From assembly GCF_014652315.1 (NCBI RefSeq), contig NZ_BMYO01000003.1, positions 124,412 through 188,411 of the forward strand: a stretch of 64,000 nucleotides of DNA, written 5' to 3'. Made by a program: the position numbers and the translations under genes. The notes under the pieces are model-generated. The model searched no databases, had not been told where the DNA came from, and saw only the letters and a program-made list of their open reading frames with translations. The stretch comes from Jeongeupia chitinilytica (GTDB taxonomy: Bacteria > Pseudomonadota > Gammaproteobacteria > Burkholderiales > Chitinibacteraceae). Below are positions 51,450-59,175 of the stretch, piece after piece (the first letter of the stretch is position 1; every line of letters begins with the position of its first letter).

Positions 51450-51905
51450 ATGATGGTTGAAAAAATGCTGGATGGTCCGGCCGCGATCAAAACGCTGGAG
51501 AACTGGGCCCGGTGGTCGCAGTCCGTGCCAAGCAGGGGGTACGCGGCGTGCTCGTACATGACGCCGGAAGAAAAGATCCAGGCTGGTGCGACCTCACGGC
51601 CGAACTCGGTCGATGAAGCTGTAGCGATCCGCGTAGATGCCGTTGTGGTCGGCTTGCCTGAGTCGACCCGGAATCTGCTGCGCAGGCACTATCTGCTGCG
51701 CGACAATCCGAAGTGGATCTGCCGACGACTGCGTTTGGCGCTCGTTGACTATCCGGAGCATGTCGCGCGTGCAGAAGAAGTATTCCGGATGCGATGGAAT
51801 TATTTGTTGTCGACTCCAACCAAGGCCATCCGCTATCTTTCGCTCAACAATTCGACAACGCTTCGGCGCGACTCTACCCGGGAAAGGGTGTTTTCGCTCG
51901 CCTAG
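51450..51905 (+). CDS. Antitermination protein Q-like
   Basis: The 151-aa protein has LENWARWSQSVPSRGYAACS near the N-terminus and a C-terminal HTH-like region (NPKWICRRLRLALVDYPEHVARAEE), matching phage Q-type late antiterminators. Start ATG 51450 lies just after GGAGGG; ATG 51453 gives better spacing and may be the true start. It is followed by a strong terminator, as expected for the gene that controls late transcription. Confidence 0.7.
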   Translation: MMVEKMLDGPAAIKTLENWARWSQSVPSRGYAACSYMTPEEKIQAGATSRPNSVDEAVAIRVDAVVVGLPESTRNLLRRHYLLRDNPKWICRRLRLALVDYPEHVARAEEVFRMRWNYLLSTPTKAIRYLSLNNSTTLRRDSTRERVFSLA

Positions 51906-51923
51906 CAGAAACGAATCCCCAGA

Positions 51924-51951
51924 CCCCGCCGCAGCGATGCGCGGGGTTTTT
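51924..51951 (+). terminator. Intrinsic terminator after the Q-like gene
   Basis: CCCCGC and GCGGGG arms with a GC-rich loop are followed by TTTTT. The Q-like stop codon is at 51903-51905. Confidence 0.8.
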
Positions 51952-51982
51952 GCTTTTCCGGGTCGATGCGCCGACCAACCCC

Positions 51983-52006
51983 AGCCCGCCATCGTGCGGG
52001 CTTTGT
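51983..52006 (+). terminator. Second hairpin with short T-rich tail
   Basis: AGCCCGC and GCGGGCT enclose a six-base loop and are followed by TTGT, 23 nt before the next gene's start. It repeats the hairpin-plus-SD arrangement seen elsewhere in this prophage. Confidence 0.5.
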
Positions 52007-52024
52007 CATTTCCGGAAGAGCCCC

Positions 52025-52165
52025 ATGCAAACCTACTACCGGCTGATCCACGCAGACGGCCGCATCGTGATCGACAACGTCGTGCCGGTCGACGCGGACG
52101 TGATTGCCGAATGCGACGCCTACAGCTGGCTGGAGGCGAGCAAGCAATTGCCCGATCTCGACTGA
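52025..52165 (+). CDS. Very small phage protein, 46 aa
   Basis: This 46-aa acidic protein (MQTYYRLIHADGRIVIDNVV...) is preceded by CCGGAAGAG and overlaps the next gene by 1 nt. The family is not recognised; the coupling and ribosome-binding site support it. Confidence 0.5.
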   Translation: MQTYYRLIHADGRIVIDNVVPVDADVIAECDAYSWLEASKQLPDLD

Positions 52166-52791
52166 TGTCGTTCCTGAAACTGGATTTCGACTTCGGTGCC
52201 GTCGAGCGACAATTGACGGAGCTGGGCAGGAAGCAACTGCCATTCGCCACGGCCAAGTCGCTGACGCAGGCCGCGCAATCGGTGCAGCAGCAGGTCAGGG
52301 CGGACATGCCCAAGCGGTTCACGATCAGCCGCAAGTGGGTGATCAACGGCATTCGGATCGAGCCGGCCCGCAAGAACCGGCTTTCGGCCCAGGTCTACAG
52401 CCGCGACAAGTTCATGGGCCGGCAGGAATACGGCGGCAAGAAACGCAGCCGGGACACTCAGGTCTGGCGCTGGAAAGGCAAGCTGGCCATTCCGACCGAC
52501 GAAGCGCGCGGCGGCAAGCCGCACGGCGTCGTGCCGAAGAAGAACTGGCCAGAGAACCTCGCCGGCGCGCTGTTCCAGATCCGTACCCGCGACGGACTCG
52601 AGCTGCTGTGCCTGCGCCGTCGCGGCCAGGTGCAGGTGATGTACGTGCTCGAGGACGAAGTTACCGTCGATGCGCGCCTGAAGCTGCGAGAGACCGGCGA
52701 CCGGATCGCCAAGGTCGCCTTTCCGAAGCTGTTCGGCGCCAATATGGCACGGGCGATCGCACAATCACGGCGACAGGCAACCGGGCGATGA
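52165..52791 (+). CDS. Phage structural-type protein, 208 aa (tail-associated, uncertain)
   Basis: The 208-aa basic protein starts MSFLKLDFDFGAVERQL and contains AAQSVQQQVRADMPKRFTIS, a pattern seen in phage tail-completion/minor tail proteins (HK97 gp10-like). The remainder is rich in Arg/Lys with a beta-type end. Its position before packaging genes, rather than among tail genes, is unusual, so the structural assignment is tentative. Confidence 0.5.
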   Translation: MSFLKLDFDFGAVERQLTELGRKQLPFATAKSLTQAAQSVQQQVRADMPKRFTISRKWVINGIRIEPARKNRLSAQVYSRDKFMGRQEYGGKKRSRDTQVWRWKGKLAIPTDEARGGKPHGVVPKKNWPENLAGALFQIRTRDGLELLCLRRRGQVQVMYVLEDEVTVDARLKLRETGDRIAKVAFPKLFGANMARAIAQSRRQATGR

Positions 52792-52803
52792 TGCAGCCAC
52801 CGT

Positions 52804-54429
52804 TTATGCCCGGAGGTCCATCACCTCTCGGACCGCGTTGCGGTGCTGGCGTAGCGCCGGCATGAACTCGCGGATCGGCATCGGCCGGCCGAAGTAGTAG
52901 CCCTGCAGGTAGCGTACCCGCAAGGCCCGCAGGTAGTCGCGCTGGGCGGCGGTTTCGACGCCTTCGGCCACCAGGTCGATGTCGAGCTTGGTCGCCAGCG
53001 CGACCAGCGTGTCGAGCAGGTGGGCCGACAATGTGTCGGCGCCGATGCGCTTGACGAAGCTCTGGTCGATTTTCAGCGCGTCGACGGTGAAGCGCTGCAG
53101 GTAGTTGAGGCTGGCATGGCCGATACCGAAGTCGTCGATCGCCACCTTGACGCCGAGGGAGCTTAGTTGTTGGAACAGCAGGTCGGACGCTTCGGTCGGT
53201 TCGATCAGTTCGCGCTCGGTCAGCTCCAGCCACAGTTCGATGCTGCCGGACGGGAAGGCTGCAAGGAAGTTGCGGCAGTCCTCGAGCAGCTGCGGGTCGC
53301 TACAGTGGGCGGCGCTGATGTTGAAGCCGATATGGCAGTGCGGCGGCAGCTCGGCGGCGTGCGGTGCCAGCACCTCGGCGACCTGCTGCATCAGGTCGCG
53401 GGTCATTGGCAGGATCTGACCGGTCTGCTCGGCCATCGGGATGAACAGGTCGGGGCGGATCAGTCCCTCGCCGGGCAAGTGCCAGCGCATCAGGACTTCG
53501 GCACCGATCCAGTGACCGTCTCCGGCCCGCACAATCGGCTGCAGGAAGGGCTCGAACTGCCGTGCTTCGAGCGCGCGCCGCAGGATGGCCCGCGGTGAAC
53601 CGGGCCGGCCCAGCAGGCGATAGCAGGCCAGTCCGGCCAGCAGGCCGACAATGACGGTCAGGATCAGTAGCGGCAGATTGTAGTTGAGCAGGTACTTCTG
53701 GATCGATCCGGCAGGCGAACCGCTGATGATCGTATACGGATGGCGGCTGGAGGTTCGCTTGGCAAACGCATCGTCGAGCGCCGGGATCGGTTTGTTGCTG
53801 ATGTGACCGTCCAGACCCATGTGCAGATCGCCGACCTCGAAATACAGTTGGCCATCCTGAGCTGCCAACTGCATCGCCGAATGCAGGTAGCGACCGTCGA
53901 TGATCGCAATCACGGCGCCGCCGGGAACCGGGTGCCGGGTGGCGAGTACGGGGACATTCGGCGAAGTGACGAGGTTGGGCATCAGCAGAAGCTGGCCGTC
54001 GATGAACCGGGACTGCGTCAGGTCAAAGCGGGTCGCGCCAAGCAGCGAAGTGCAATACAGCTGGGAGCCCTTGGTCAGTGCGACGGACCGGACGTAGGTG
54101 ATCGTCGCAACGGGCCATTGCAGTGCGCGCTGGGTGTTCTTGTCACAGGGCTGGCCGACCAGCATTTGCACGGAGCTGGCTGCCAGTTTGCCGTTGTCCA
54201 GTACCTGGTCCAGCCGCTTGATTGCGTGCGCGGCAGACTTTTCGGCTTGCTGCTGTAGTTGCCAGTGCGCCTGAACGATGCCGATGCCGATGCCTAGCAG
54301 CGGCAGCGACAGCGCCACCAAGGCCGAGATGAGTACGCGAGACCGGACGCGGCTCGGCCCTGCTTCGGGGAATCTGCTGCCGGCGTCGTTGGCGTTACGT
54401 TGTAGCAGCGAGGCGAAGCGTCTGGGCAT
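52804..54429 (-). CDS. Membrane EAL-domain cyclic-di-GMP phosphodiesterase (CSS-type sensor)
   Basis: The 541-aa protein has two membrane helices (about 33-53 and 252-272) around a periplasmic loop with Cys95 and Cys126, as in CSS-domain redox-responsive phosphodiesterases. A cytosolic EAL domain covers about 285-530. The EAL motif reads EVLMRW (311-316), and the DDFG motif and later catalytic acidic residues (ELTERE, AEGVE) are present, so activity is likely. It lies on the opposite strand between an early phage gene and the terminase genes, a typical moron position. Base composition is like the host. Confidence 0.85.
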   Translation of the reverse strand: MPRRFASLLQRNANDAGSRFPEAGPSRVRSRVLISALVALSLPLLGIGIGIVQAHWQLQQQAEKSAAHAIKRLDQVLDNGKLAASSVQMLVGQPCDKNTQRALQWPVATITYVRSVALTKGSQLYCTSLLGATRFDLTQSRFIDGQLLLMPNLVTSPNVPVLATRHPVPGGAVIAIIDGRYLHSAMQLAAQDGQLYFEVGDLHMGLDGHISNKPIPALDDAFAKRTSSRHPYTIISGSPAGSIQKYLLNYNLPLLILTVIVGLLAGLACYRLLGRPGSPRAILRRALEARQFEPFLQPIVRAGDGHWIGAEVLMRWHLPGEGLIRPDLFIPMAEQTGQILPMTRDLMQQVAEVLAPHAAELPPHCHIGFNISAAHCSDPQLLEDCRNFLAAFPSGSIELWLELTERELIEPTEASDLLFQQLSSLGVKVAIDDFGIGHASLNYLQRFTVDALKIDQSFVKRIGADTLSAHLLDTLVALATKLDIDLVAEGVETAAQRDYLRALRVRYLQGYYFGRPMPIREFMPALRQHRNAVREVMDLRA

Positions 54430-54862
54430 GAGCGTGGGTAGAACAGCAAGTTGCTGCCGGCGAATATCAGTCGTTGCTGAATTCTAGGTCGTCGCCGGAA
54501 ATGTGCATCGGCAGCATTTCGCATGGGGTGCGGGGAGACGGCGCAGTCCAGGCTCTGCGCCTTTGCCATTGAAGGCTCCGTTCGATGGTGGCCGGGGGCA
54601 ATCGGTCACACTCGGGAGACAGACCGGCCGCCATCGACAGGAGTACCGACCAGACTGGGCCGGAGCGGAATGAAGGTCAATCAGAATTTCCTGATGTGAT
54701 GTGAATTCGTCCGGTGCTTTGGGCATTCGGGTCCTTCCGGACGGGGTGGCCCGCACGGGTATCGCGGCCCCGATGGTCTGCAGCGGTCCGGTTTTCCGGA
54801 ATTGCTTAACACTTAACAACTTAACAGGGCTTTACCGATAGCTCCGGTCAATGAGGTGCTGC
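54430..54862. other. Intergenic region before the packaging genes
   Basis: This about 430-nt stretch holds the EAL gene promoter side and the region where a cos site would be expected. No gene is supported. The only clear repeat is three TTAAC copies at 54806-54825 just upstream of the small terminase gene. Confidence 0.5.
54806..54825. repeat. Three TTAAC repeats upstream of terminase
   Basis: TTAAC occurs at 54806, 54813 and 54821, spaced 7 and 8 nt apart, immediately upstream of the small terminase gene. The position suggests a terminase-binding (cosB-like) site, but this is inference. Confidence 0.4.
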
Positions 54863-55390
54863 ATGGAAGCCCTGACGAAATCCGCCTTCGCCAAGCTGCG
54901 GGGGTACAGCCGCGCCTATGTGACGCAGCTGGGCAATGCCGGGCGACTGGTGCTCGACGACGAAGGCCTGGTGCTGGTGGCCGAGACCGACCGGCTGATC
55001 GCGGCGACGGCCGATCCGTCACGGGCCAGACGCAAGGCGGCCCCACGCAAGGCCTGGCACGACCCCTTGGCCGACTCCGGCTTGCCCGACTTCCAGACGG
55101 TACGCACCCAGAACGAGATCAAGCGCGGCGTGCAGCTCGACATCGAGATCGCCGAAGCCCTCAAGCAACTGGTGGCGGCCGACGAGATTGCATTGGCGGT
55201 CGCCGACATTGCCGGCGCCGTGCGTGCCGCGCTCGAGCGCCTGCCTGACCGGCTGTCGATGCCGATCGCGGCCGAGACCGATCCGGGTCGGGTCTACGAC
55301 CTGCTGGACCGGGAGATCACGCTGGTGATCGAAGAGGTGCACCGGCTGATGACGGTGTTGCCGGAACAGAACGAGGAATCCCTATGCTGA
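54863..55390 (+). CDS. Terminase small subunit (Nu1-like)
   Basis: The 175-aa protein has an N-terminal winged HTH (LTKSAFAKLRGYSRAYVTQLGNAGRL, about 3-28) and a helical C-terminal part that would contact the large subunit. ATG 54863 follows GAGGTG; an upstream ATG at 54851 would include the ribosome-binding site. It overlaps the large terminase by 7 nt. Its role is recognising phage DNA for packaging. Confidence 0.8.
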   Translation: MEALTKSAFAKLRGYSRAYVTQLGNAGRLVLDDEGLVLVAETDRLIAATADPSRARRKAAPRKAWHDPLADSGLPDFQTVRTQNEIKRGVQLDIEIAEALKQLVAADEIALAVADIAGAVRAALERLPDRLSMPIAAETDPGRVYDLLDREITLVIEEVHRLMTVLPEQNEESLC

Positions 55391-57384
55391 TGACCGGGTT
55401 GCGCGACAGCTATCGCTTCGCATGCGAGACGGTGGGGAAGGTCTTCGCCCCACGGCTGCGCCTGAGCGTGTCGGGCTGGGCCGACCGGTTCCGGCGGCTG
55501 CCGCAGAAGGGTGCGTCCGAACCGGGCCAGTGGCATACCGACCGGACCCCGTTCCTGCGCGAGATCATGGATGCACTCTCCGCCGACAGCCACGTCCGCC
55601 GGGTCGTGTTCATGAAGTCGTCGCAGGTCGGCGGGACCGAGGCCGGCAACAACTGGCTGGGCTACGTGATCGACCACGATCCGGGGCCGATGATGGTCGT
55701 GCAGCCCACGCTCAAGGTCGCCAGCCGCTGGGCCAAGCAACGGCTGGAGCCGATGATCAAGGAAACGCCGGCGCTGGCCAGCAAGATCGTCGCCACCGGC
55801 AGCCGGGACGGCAGCAACACGGCCGAGCTGAAGGATTTTCCGGGGGGAGTGGTGATCATCTCGGGTGCCAATTCGGCGTCGAGCCTGCGCTCGATGCCGG
55901 CCAAGTACCTGTTCCTCGACGAGGTCGATGCCTACGTCGACGACCTCGACGGCGAGGGTTCGCCGATCGATCTGGCCGAGCGCCGGACGACGACCTTCCC
56001 ACGGCGCAAGATACTGCTGGTGTCGACGCCCACAGTGCGCGACGCCAGCGCGATCGAGGCCGAGTACGAGGCCAGCGACCAGCGCCGCTACCACGTGCCG
56101 TGTCCCCACTGCGGCGAGCTGCAGTGGTTGCAGTGGAAGGGTCTGCGCTGGTGCGACAACGACGGCAGCGTGCAGGTGCCGGTGCATGCACTGACCCGGG
56201 CCTGGTACGTGTGCGAGCACTGCGACGCGCCGATCGAGGAGAACCACAAGACGGCGATGCTGGCCCGGGGGCAGTGGGTCCCGGGTTTTCCGGAACGGAC
56301 GGCAAGGGGCTACCACATCAACGCGCTGTATACGCCGATCGGCCTCGGGGATTCGTGGCTGGACCACGCCCGCGGCTGGATCCGCAGTCAGGGGAATCCG
56401 ATGCGACTGAAGGTCTTCATCAACACCGTGCTCGGCGAGACCTGGGAAGAGCGCCGGAATGCCATCAAGCACGACGAACTCAAGGCGCGGGCCGAGCCGT
56501 TCCGGCTGCGGACGGTGCCGGCCGGCTGCCTGCTGCTGACCTGCGGTGTCGATACCCAGGACGACCGGCTCGCGGTGCAGCTGATGGGGCACGGCCGGAA
56601 CGGCCAGATCTGGATCCTCGACTGGTTCGAGCTGCCGGGCATTCCGTCCGACGACGCGCTCTGGGCCCGGTTCGACCTGTACCGGACCACGCCGATCCGC
56701 AACCAGTGGGGCATCGACATGCGGATCGAGATGACCGCCATCGATACCGGCGGCCACTTCACCCACTTCGTCTACAACTACTGCCGCATGCGGCAGAACC
56801 AGGGCGTGCTGGCGATCAAGGGCGCATCGCAGGCGAACAAGCCCATCCTCGGCAAACCGGGCCATCCGGACGTGCTCTACCAGGGCGAGACGATCACGGC
56901 CGGCGTGCAGCTGTGGCCGGTCGGTACCGATACCGCCAAGACCACGCTGATGAGCTACCTCGTGCAGGACCGGAACGCGGTGCTGGGCGAGCGCCGGGTG
57001 CACTTTTCGGACCAGTTGCCGGACGAGTACTACCAGCAGCTCACGGCCGAGAAGTTCGACCCGCTGCACCACCGCTGGGTCAAACCCAAGAACGCCCGCA
57101 ACGAGGCGCTGGATACCGCCGTGTATGCCATGGCCGCCGCGCAGCATCCGGCGTACCGGATCCACGTCGCGACCGATGCGGACTGGGAGCGGCGCGAAGC
57201 GCTGCTGCAGCCAAGGATGCGGGACCTGTTTGCCGAGCCCGCGCCGCAGCTACCCGAACCACCCCCACCGGCCGACGTGCCGGTGGCGCAACCGACATCC
57301 CGACGCCCCGTCCCGAGCGGGGCGTCGTCACATCCGGCCACCGACGACTGGGTCGGCGAGACCGGCGACTACTGGAGAGACTGA
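55384..57384 (+). CDS. Terminase large subunit (lambda GpA family)
   Basis: The 666-aa packaging motor has an adenine/phosphate-binding segment KSSQVGGTE (78-86) in its N-terminal ATPase half and a Cys-rich CPHCGE...CEHCD zinc-like pair around 240-285. A C-terminal nuclease domain contains CGVDTQDDRL (about 386-395). The organisation matches lambda GpA. It overlaps the small subunit and the gpW-like gene, so the three are co-translated. Confidence 0.92.
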   Translation: MLMTGLRDSYRFACETVGKVFAPRLRLSVSGWADRFRRLPQKGASEPGQWHTDRTPFLREIMDALSADSHVRRVVFMKSSQVGGTEAGNNWLGYVIDHDPGPMMVVQPTLKVASRWAKQRLEPMIKETPALASKIVATGSRDGSNTAELKDFPGGVVIISGANSASSLRSMPAKYLFLDEVDAYVDDLDGEGSPIDLAERRTTTFPRRKILLVSTPTVRDASAIEAEYEASDQRRYHVPCPHCGELQWLQWKGLRWCDNDGSVQVPVHALTRAWYVCEHCDAPIEENHKTAMLARGQWVPGFPERTARGYHINALYTPIGLGDSWLDHARGWIRSQGNPMRLKVFINTVLGETWEERRNAIKHDELKARAEPFRLRTVPAGCLLLTCGVDTQDDRLAVQLMGHGRNGQIWILDWFELPGIPSDDALWARFDLYRTTPIRNQWGIDMRIEMTAIDTGGHFTHFVYNYCRMRQNQGVLAIKGASQANKPILGKPGHPDVLYQGETITAGVQLWPVGTDTAKTTLMSYLVQDRNAVLGERRVHFSDQLPDEYYQQLTAEKFDPLHHRWVKPKNARNEALDTAVYAMAAAQHPAYRIHVATDADWERREALLQPRMRDLFAEPAPQLPEPPPPADVPVAQPTSRRPVPSGASSHPATDDWVGETGDYWRD

Positions 57385-57596
57385 TGGCCGAATTTACCCT
57401 CGACGACCTGAACGAGCTGAGCCGGGCCATTGCCAGCGGTGAACTCACGATCGAACGCGACAACCGCAAGGTGACCTACCGCTCGATGGACGAACTGATG
57501 ACGGCCCGGAACCTGGTGCGCAACGACCTGATCAGGGCCGGCCTGATCCGTGACGGCGACAGCCGTTCGGTCGCCGCCTCGTTCGACCGGTACTGA
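57384..57596 (+). CDS. Head-tail joining protein, gpW-like
   Basis: The 70-aa protein (MAEFTLDDLNELSRAIASGE...VTYRSMDELMTARNLV) matches the small gpW/DUF-type head-completion family that fills the portal vertex. Start ATG 57384 overlaps the terminase stop as TGATG. The portal gene follows 4 nt later, the lambda order. Confidence 0.75.
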   Translation: MAEFTLDDLNELSRAIASGELTIERDNRKVTYRSMDELMTARNLVRNDLIRAGLIRDGDSRSVAASFDRY

Positions 57597-57600
57597 GACG

Positions 57601-59133
57601 ATGAACGTCTTCGACAGCATCGTCGGCTTCTTCAGCCCGCGGGCCGGGCTCGCGCGCTGGGCCGACCGGCAGGTGCTCGACGAGGTTCGCCGGTTCGATG
57701 GTGCGCAGAAGGGCCGCCGTACCGATGGCTGGCTCACGCCGGGCACGTCGGCCAACGCGACCAACGCGCTGTCGCTGCCGGTGCTGCGCAACCGGGCCCG
57801 CAACCTGGTCGACAACAACGAATGGGCCGCCGGTGCCGTGCGGCGCTGGATCGCGCAGGCGGTCGGCACCGGCATTGTGCCGGACTGGGGCGACCGCGAC
57901 ACGGTCGATGCGCTGTGGCAGCAATGGGCCAAGGTGGCCGATGCCGATGGCGGCAGCTTTGCCGCGGCGCTGGCACTGATCGCCCGGACGGCGTTCGTCT
58001 CGGGCGAGGTGCTGATCCGGATCCGGCCGCGCAAGACCAGCGACGGCCTGCCGGTGCCGTTCCAGATCCAGGTGCTCGAGCCGGACTACCTCGACGTATC
58101 CGGCGACGGTCCGCTCGACGGGGGCGGCTACCGGCAGGACGGGATCGAGTTCGATGCGATCGGCCGGCGGGTGGCGTACTGGCTGTTCGACCGGCATCCG
58201 GGCGACGACCACGCGTCGATGCGGACGACGACCAGCCATCGCGTCCCCGCGCGCTGGGTCATCCACCACTTCGAGGTGCTGCGCCCGGGCCAGCATCGCG
58301 GCGTGACGCGCTTTGCACCGGTGATCATGTCGATGCGCGACCTCGGCGACTACGAGGACGCGACGCTGATGCGCAAGAAGGTCGAGGCCTGCATCGGCGC
58401 GGTGATCACGTCGACCGACGTGCGCATGCCGGCGGCGCTGGGCATGCCGGTGGATCCCGCCGGCGAGACGGCGTCAGGCAGCACCGGCCGAAGCGGGCGC
58501 CGCAACGGCCCGCGTCTGACGCCGGGGATGATGACCCGCATCAACCCGGGCGAGAGCATCAATTTCCTGAACCCGACGGCCAGCGCCGACTACCAGATCT
58601 ACACGCGCCGGCGCGACCGTGGGGTGGCCTCCGGCCTCGGCGTCACCTACGAGCAGCTGACCGGTGACTACTCGCAGGTCAACTTTTCGTCGGGACGGAT
58701 GGGGCGTGGCGAGTTTCGTGCCGAGATCCAGCAGTACCAGCTGCTGTGCCTGATTCCGCAGGTGTGCGAAGCGATCGCGACCGCGTTCCTGGCCATGGCC
58801 CGTGTGGCCGGACTGCTCCGGCCGGACGAGCTGGCGCCACCGGAGGACTGGACCACGCCGGGCTGGATGATGACCGACCCCGGGCGCGAAGTGCCGGCGA
58901 TGCTGATGCAGCTCGATGCCGGTCTCGCCAGCTGGGGCGACGCCTGCCGTGCCGCCGGGATCAACCCGCGCCGGCAGCAGCAGGTGCTGCAGAAGCAGAA
59001 CGACGCGCTGCAGGGGCTGATCGGTGCGCTGAACTTCAGCGGCAAGCACGCCACCGGCGCCGTCGACATCCCGGATCCGCCGGACGAGGACCAGCCGGCC
59101 GGCGAGCAGTCGACCGGCACTTCATCAACCTGA
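57601..59133 (+). CDS. Portal protein (lambda GpB family)
   Basis: The 510-aa protein forms the dodecameric DNA-entry channel. It shows the lambda portal pattern: RARNLVDNNEWAAGAVRRW (about 62-80), IVPDWGD, LEPDYLD, HHFEVLRPGQHRGVTRFAP and YEQLTGDYSQVNFSSGRMG, then a charged, acidic C-terminus. The start at ATG 57601 follows a TGA just upstream. Confidence 0.9.
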   Translation: MNVFDSIVGFFSPRAGLARWADRQVLDEVRRFDGAQKGRRTDGWLTPGTSANATNALSLPVLRNRARNLVDNNEWAAGAVRRWIAQAVGTGIVPDWGDRDTVDALWQQWAKVADADGGSFAAALALIARTAFVSGEVLIRIRPRKTSDGLPVPFQIQVLEPDYLDVSGDGPLDGGGYRQDGIEFDAIGRRVAYWLFDRHPGDDHASMRTTTSHRVPARWVIHHFEVLRPGQHRGVTRFAPVIMSMRDLGDYEDATLMRKKVEACIGAVITSTDVRMPAALGMPVDPAGETASGSTGRSGRRNGPRLTPGMMTRINPGESINFLNPTASADYQIYTRRRDRGVASGLGVTYEQLTGDYSQVNFSSGRMGRGEFRAEIQQYQLLCLIPQVCEAIATAFLAMARVAGLLRPDELAPPEDWTTPGWMMTDPGREVPAMLMQLDAGLASWGDACRAAGINPRRQQQVLQKQNDALQGLIGALNFSGKHATGAVDIPDPPDEDQPAGEQSTGTSST

Positions 59134-59135
59134 CC

Positions 59136-59158
59136 CACCCGCCCATGGCGGGTGTTTT
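59136..59158 (+). terminator. Intrinsic terminator-like hairpin between portal and capsid genes
   Basis: Perfect eight-base arms CACCCGCC and GGCGGGTG with a CAT loop are followed by TTTT, just before the GGAGGTG ribosome-binding site of the capsid gene. It may process or attenuate the late transcript. Confidence 0.6.
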
Positions 59159-59175
59159 CACATCTGGAGGTGGCG

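Noticed and set aside
55294..57165. 623-codon minus-strand frame opposite the large terminase
   Set aside because: It is an antisense shadow of a clear terminase gene with low-complexity composition.
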